Shown here one piece after another: positions 30,472-33,248 of a stretch of DNA of 33,248 nt. Origin of the DNA: DASSKO01 sp035690425 (lineage in GTDB: Bacteria; Actinomycetota; Actinomycetes; Propionibacteriales; Nocardioidaceae); NCBI GenBank assembly GCA_035690425.1, contig DASSKO010000118.1, forward strand, positions 1 through 33,248. The letters run 5' to 3'. The position numbers and the translations under genes are program-made. Within the stretch, counting starts at the first letter, position 1; the number at the start of each line of letters is the position of its first letter. The notes under the pieces are model-generated. The model searched no databases and was not told where the DNA came from. It saw only the letters and a program-made list of their open reading frames with translations.

Positions 30472-31980
30472 ATGACGAACTCCACTGCTGATGCCCCCGC
30501 CCAGAAGCCGACCACCGTCGCGCTGGTGACGCTCGGCTGCGCTCGCAACGACGTCGACTCCGAGGAGCTGGCGGCCCGGTTCGAGGCCGACGGCCTGGTG
30601 CTGGTCGACGACTCGGCACAGGCCGACGCCGTGGTCGTCAACACCTGTGGCTTCGTGGAGGCGGCGAAGAAGGACTCGGTCGACACGCTGCTGCAGGCCG
30701 CGGACCTGAAGTCCGAGGGCGGCGCGCAGGCGGTGATCGCCGTCGGGTGCCTCGCCGAACGCTATGGCCAAGACCTCGCAGAGTCGCTGCCCGAAGCCGA
30801 CGCCGTGCTGGGCTTCGACGACTATCCCGACATAGCCGGCCGGGTGCGGGCGATCCTCGGCGGCGCCCCGCACGTCCCGCACGCGCCTCGTGACCGGCGT
30901 GCCCTGCTGCCCATCAGCCCGGCCGAGCGCTCGGCCGAGGGCATCGTGGTCCCCGGGCACGGTGGCGGTTCGAGGCCGGCTGTGCCGGTGGCGGAGCCCG
31001 ACCTTCGCGCCGAGCAGGCGCCCGCGTCCGGCCCCCGCGCGCTGCGCCGTCGCCTCGACGGTGGACCGATGGCGCCGCTGAAGCTCGCCTCCGGCTGTGA
31101 CCGGCGGTGCACGTTCTGCGCGATCCCGGCGTTTCGCGGGTCATTCGTCTCCCGGCGGCCCGCCGACGTGCTCTCCGAGGCCCGCTGGCTCGCCGAGCAG
31201 CAGGTGCGCGAGCTGTTCCTGGTCAGCGAGAACTCCACCTCTTACGGCAAGGACCTCGGCGACATCCGGCTGCTGGAGTCGCTGTTGCCGGAGCTGGCCG
31301 GGCTCGAGGGCATCGACCGGGTGCGGGTGTCCTACCTGCAGCCCGCCGAGATGCGGCCCGGCCTGCTCGAGGCGATCGCCGGGACGCCGGGCGTCGCGCC
31401 GTACTTCGACCTGTCCTTCCAGCACGCATCGGCCACCGTGCTGCGCCGCATGCGCCGGTTCGGAGACCCCGACCGCTTCCTCGCCCTGCTCGACCAGGTG
31501 CGCGCCGCCGAGCCGCGGGCCGGCGTGCGCAGCAACGTGATTGTGGGCTTCCCCGGCGAGACCGACGCCGACGTGCGGACGCTCTGTGACTTTCTGGTGG
31601 CCGCTCGGCTCGATGTGGTCGGTGTCTTCGGCTACTCCGACGAGGACGGCACGGCCGCCGCCGGTCTCGTGGGGAAGCTCGACGAGGAGGAGATCCGCGC
31701 CCGCGCCGAGCACGTCCGCAGGCTGGTCGAGGAGATCACCGCCCAGCGCGCCGAGGACCGCGTCGGCGAACGCGTCGAGGTGCTCGTCGAGCACCTCGAG
31801 CACTCCGAGGCGGGCCTACTGGCGGAGGGGCGTGCCGCCCACCAGGGGCCCGAGGTCGACGGCACCACCACGGTCGCCTCCGTGCCCGCGGCGACGAGCG
31901 TAGGCGACCTGGTCGTCGCGGAGGTGACCGCGGCCACCGGAGTGGATCTCGTCGCTGAGGTCAGGGAGGCCGTAGCGTGA
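30472..31980 (+). CDS. rimO: Ribosomal protein S12 methylthiotransferase
   Basis: RimO is a radical-SAM enzyme that methylthiolates an aspartate of ribosomal protein S12. The protein is 502 residues from ATG 30472, longer than the roughly 440 of E. coli. The N-terminal UPF0004 domain has Cys23 (LGCARN), Cys59 (NTCGF) and Cys93 (VGCLAE). The radical-SAM cluster binds Cys209, Cys213 and Cys216 in SGCDRRCTFCAIP. A Pro/Ala-rich spacer (about residues 132-195) between these domains explains the extra length. The C-terminal part is a TRAM-like domain, with VLVEHLE and VGDLVVAEVTAATGVDLVAEV. The GTGA overlap couples it to pgsA. Confidence 0.94.
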   Translation: MTNSTADAPAQKPTTVALVTLGCARNDVDSEELAARFEADGLVLVDDSAQADAVVVNTCGFVEAAKKDSVDTLLQAADLKSEGGAQAVIAVGCLAERYGQDLAESLPEADAVLGFDDYPDIAGRVRAILGGAPHVPHAPRDRRALLPISPAERSAEGIVVPGHGGGSRPAVPVAEPDLRAEQAPASGPRALRRRLDGGPMAPLKLASGCDRRCTFCAIPAFRGSFVSRRPADVLSEARWLAEQQVRELFLVSENSTSYGKDLGDIRLLESLLPELAGLEGIDRVRVSYLQPAEMRPGLLEAIAGTPGVAPYFDLSFQHASATVLRRMRRFGDPDRFLALLDQVRAAEPRAGVRSNVIVGFPGETDADVRTLCDFLVAARLDVVGVFGYSDEDGTAAAGLVGKLDEEEIRARAEHVRRLVEEITAQRAEDRVGERVEVLVEHLEHSEAGLLAEGRAAHQGPEVDGTTTVASVPAATSVGDLVVAEVTAATGVDLVAEVREAVA

Positions 31981-32603
31981 CCCCCGTGGCCCACGACCGT
32001 GAGAACTCCTCGCCGACGGAGACCGATCCGAGCCCGTGGAACCTGCCGAATGCGCTGACGATGCTGCGCATCGCTTTGGTTCCGGTGTTCGGGTGGCTGC
32101 TTTTGGTCGACGGCGGACACGAGGTCGGCTGGCGGGTGGCGGCCTTTGTGGTCTTTCTCGGCGCCATCCTCACCGACAAGATCGACGGCGATCTGGCGCG
32201 CGCACGTGGGCTGGTCACCAACTTCGGCAAGATCGCGGACCCGATCGCCGACAAGGCATTGACCGGCATGGCGTTCGTAGGCCTGTCCGTGCTCGGCGAC
32301 CTGCCCTGGTGGGTGACGGTGGTGGTGCTCGGCCGGGAGTGGTCGATCACGCTGATCCGGTTCGTGGTCCTGCGCTACGGCGTGATGGCGGCCAGCCGTG
32401 GCGGCAAGCTGAAGACCACCCTGCAGGCGGTCGCTCTGTGCGCCTTCATCTTGCCGCTGGCCGGGTACACCTGGTTGCACGCGGCCGCGTGGGCGTTCAT
32501 GGTCGCCGCCGTCGTCGTCACCGTGGTCACCGGCATCGAGTACGTCGGACAGGCCGTGCGGGTATGGCGTACCGGCCGGTCCAGCCATGGTTCCGCCGCC
32601 TGA
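31977..32603 (+). CDS. pgsA: CDP-diacylglycerol-glycerol-3-phosphate 3-phosphatidyltransferase
   Basis: PgsA makes phosphatidylglycerol phosphate in the membrane. The protein is 208 residues from GTG 31977, which overlaps rimO by GTGA; GTG 31986 is a possible alternative. The CDP-alcohol phosphotransferase motif runs from D70-G71 through A74-R75, G84, D88 and D92 (IDGDLARARG and FGKIADPIADK). Five or six hydrophobic helices are visible. WNLPNALTMLRIALVP is the usual start of the family's first helix. It overlaps cinA by 17 bases. Confidence 0.95.
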   Translation: MTPVAHDRENSSPTETDPSPWNLPNALTMLRIALVPVFGWLLLVDGGHEVGWRVAAFVVFLGAILTDKIDGDLARARGLVTNFGKIADPIADKALTGMAFVGLSVLGDLPWWVTVVVLGREWSITLIRFVVLRYGVMAASRGGKLKTTLQAVALCAFILPLAGYTWLHAAAWAFMVAAVVVTVVTGIEYVGQAVRVWRTGRSSHGSAA

Positions 32604-33105
32604 CCCGGATCGCGCTGCCGCCGACGTACTCGCAGCGCTGCACCGTGCCGGTCTGACCCTGGCAGTGGCGGAGTCGGTCACCGGAGGGATGCTCGCCGCG
32701 ACGCTCACCGGTGTGCCGGGGGCCTCGGCCGTGTTCCAGGGCGCGGTGGTGGCCTATGCGAGCAGCCTGAAGGTCCGCCTGCTGGATGTGCCGGCGGAGC
32801 TGGTGGGGCGCGTCGGCGTCGTCTCGGCCGAGGTCGCCGAGGCGATGGCGGTCGGCGCGCGGAGCCGGTGCGGCAGCACCTGGGCCGTCAGCACGACCGG
32901 CGTCGCGGGTCCGGACATGCAGGAGGACAAGCCCGTCGGCACCGTCTACGTGGGGTGGGCCGGCCCACACGCGGCGGGTAGCGAGCGGCTGCAGCTGGCC
33001 GGGGGCCGGGTGGCGATTCGCCGAGCCGCGTGCGCCCACGCGCTGAGCCTGCTGCAAGACCGGCTGAGCCGAGCCGGGGAACAACCGCTGCCTGGAACGG
33101 GTTGA
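32587..33105 (+). CDS. cinA: CinA C-terminal family protein, nicotinamide-nucleotide amidase
   Basis: This 172-residue protein contains only the C-terminal amidase domain (PncC type), which deamidates nicotinamide mononucleotide. ATG 32587 lies inside the end of pgsA. LTLAVAESVTGGMLAATLT, GAVVAYASSLKVRLLDVP, VVSAEVAEAMAVGA and TTGVAGPD with KPVGTVYVGW are family hallmarks. The N-terminal COG1058 domain of full CinA proteins is absent, as is common in actinobacteria. The next gene is a ClgR-like regulator, the usual neighbour. Confidence 0.92.
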   Translation: MVPPPDPDRAAADVLAALHRAGLTLAVAESVTGGMLAATLTGVPGASAVFQGAVVAYASSLKVRLLDVPAELVGRVGVVSAEVAEAMAVGARSRCGSTWAVSTTGVAGPDMQEDKPVGTVYVGWAGPHAAGSERLQLAGGRVAIRRAACAHALSLLQDRLSRAGEQPLPGTG

Positions 33106-33122
33106 GGCGTTAGGCTGAGCGG

Positions 33123-33150
33123 TAGGATTCGTCGGCCACCTTGAGAGGAG
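33123..33150 (+). promoter_or_regulatory. Promoter -10 and ribosome binding site of the ClgR-like gene
   Basis: TAGGAT (33123-33128) and TAGGCT (33111-33116) both match TANNNT. TTGAGG at 33102-33107 is 15 bases before TAGGAT. The ribosome binding site GAGAGGAG (33143-33150) is six bases before ATG 33157. Confidence 0.4.
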
Positions 33151-33156
33151 CGGTGC

Positions 33157-33248
33157 ATGGTGCTCGTCCGTCATCTCGTCGGCGAGGTGCTGCGCGAAGA
33201 GCGCGTTCGCCAAGGCCGCACCCTGCGCGACGTGTCGGAGAAGGCCAC
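33157..33248 (+). CDS. clgR: Helix-turn-helix regulator, ClgR-like (N-terminal part only)
   Basis: Only the first 30 residues are in the window, starting at ATG 33157 after a strong ribosome binding site. VRHLVGEVLREERVRQGRTLRDVSEKA is the beginning of an XRE-type helix-turn-helix, matching ClgR-like activators of clp protease and stress genes found directly after cinA in actinobacteria. The family name rests on this short segment and the gene order. Confidence 0.75.
   Translation, partial: MVLVRHLVGEVLREERVRQGRTLRDVSEKA

Overview
The window is a high-GC actinobacterial chromosome segment. Coding regions have strongly GC-biased third positions, GTG starts are frequent, and many adjacent genes overlap by 4 nt (ATGA/GTGA). 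The conserved order rpsO - pnp - M16 peptidase - dapB - thyA - dfrA - dapA - rnj - ftsK - rodZ-like - rimO - pgsA - cinA - clgR-like is typical of Actinobacteria. I infer a Nocardioides-like member of the Propionibacteriales, but cannot prove the genus from sequence alone.

Region 1 (about 1-2,900) is accessory and partly decayed. It holds the start of an unknown minus-strand gene, a SAM methyltransferase that seems to have lost an internal segment, a VapBC-type toxin-antitoxin pair with its own palindromic operator, an SRPBCC/AHSA1 protein, and a frameshifted remnant of a YihY/BrkB membrane protein. Region 2 (2,928-12,793) runs from a secreted SGNH lipase lipoprotein through ribF, rpsO, pnp (with a structured leader RNA), an M16 zinc protease, a secreted RTX-like repeat protein and a monofunctional catalase to dapB.

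Region 3 (12,798-20,973) interrupts the lysine/thymidylate neighbourhood. It carries an amino-acid permease, AzlCD branched-chain amino-acid exporter subunits, a small membrane protein, a GNAT acetyltransferase, and a compact paaABCDE operon for the phenylacetyl-CoA epoxidase. No other phenylacetate genes are present in the window. Region 4 (21,006-33,248) returns to core functions: thyA-dfrA, a strong intrinsic terminator or candidate small RNA, dapA-rnj, a DJ-1/PfpI protein, ftsK with an unusual RodZ-like partner, then rimO-pgsA-cinA and the start of a ClgR-like regulator.

I did not find an obviously new multi-gene system. The signals most worth following are the non-coding ones. A hairpin family built on the core GCGATCTCGGCG sits at two convergent gene ends. 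The dfrA-dapA gap holds an AT-rich stretch followed by a 14-bp terminator stem with a C-rich loop. The thyA promoter has a perfect inverted repeat between its -35 and -10. At least five genes share a TANNNT box exactly 7-8 nt upstream of the start codon, which implies leaderless transcripts. Among proteins, the PH-like/RodZ-like fusion and the internally deleted methyltransferase stand out. No tRNA, rRNA, CRISPR array, insertion sequence or phage gene was seen.
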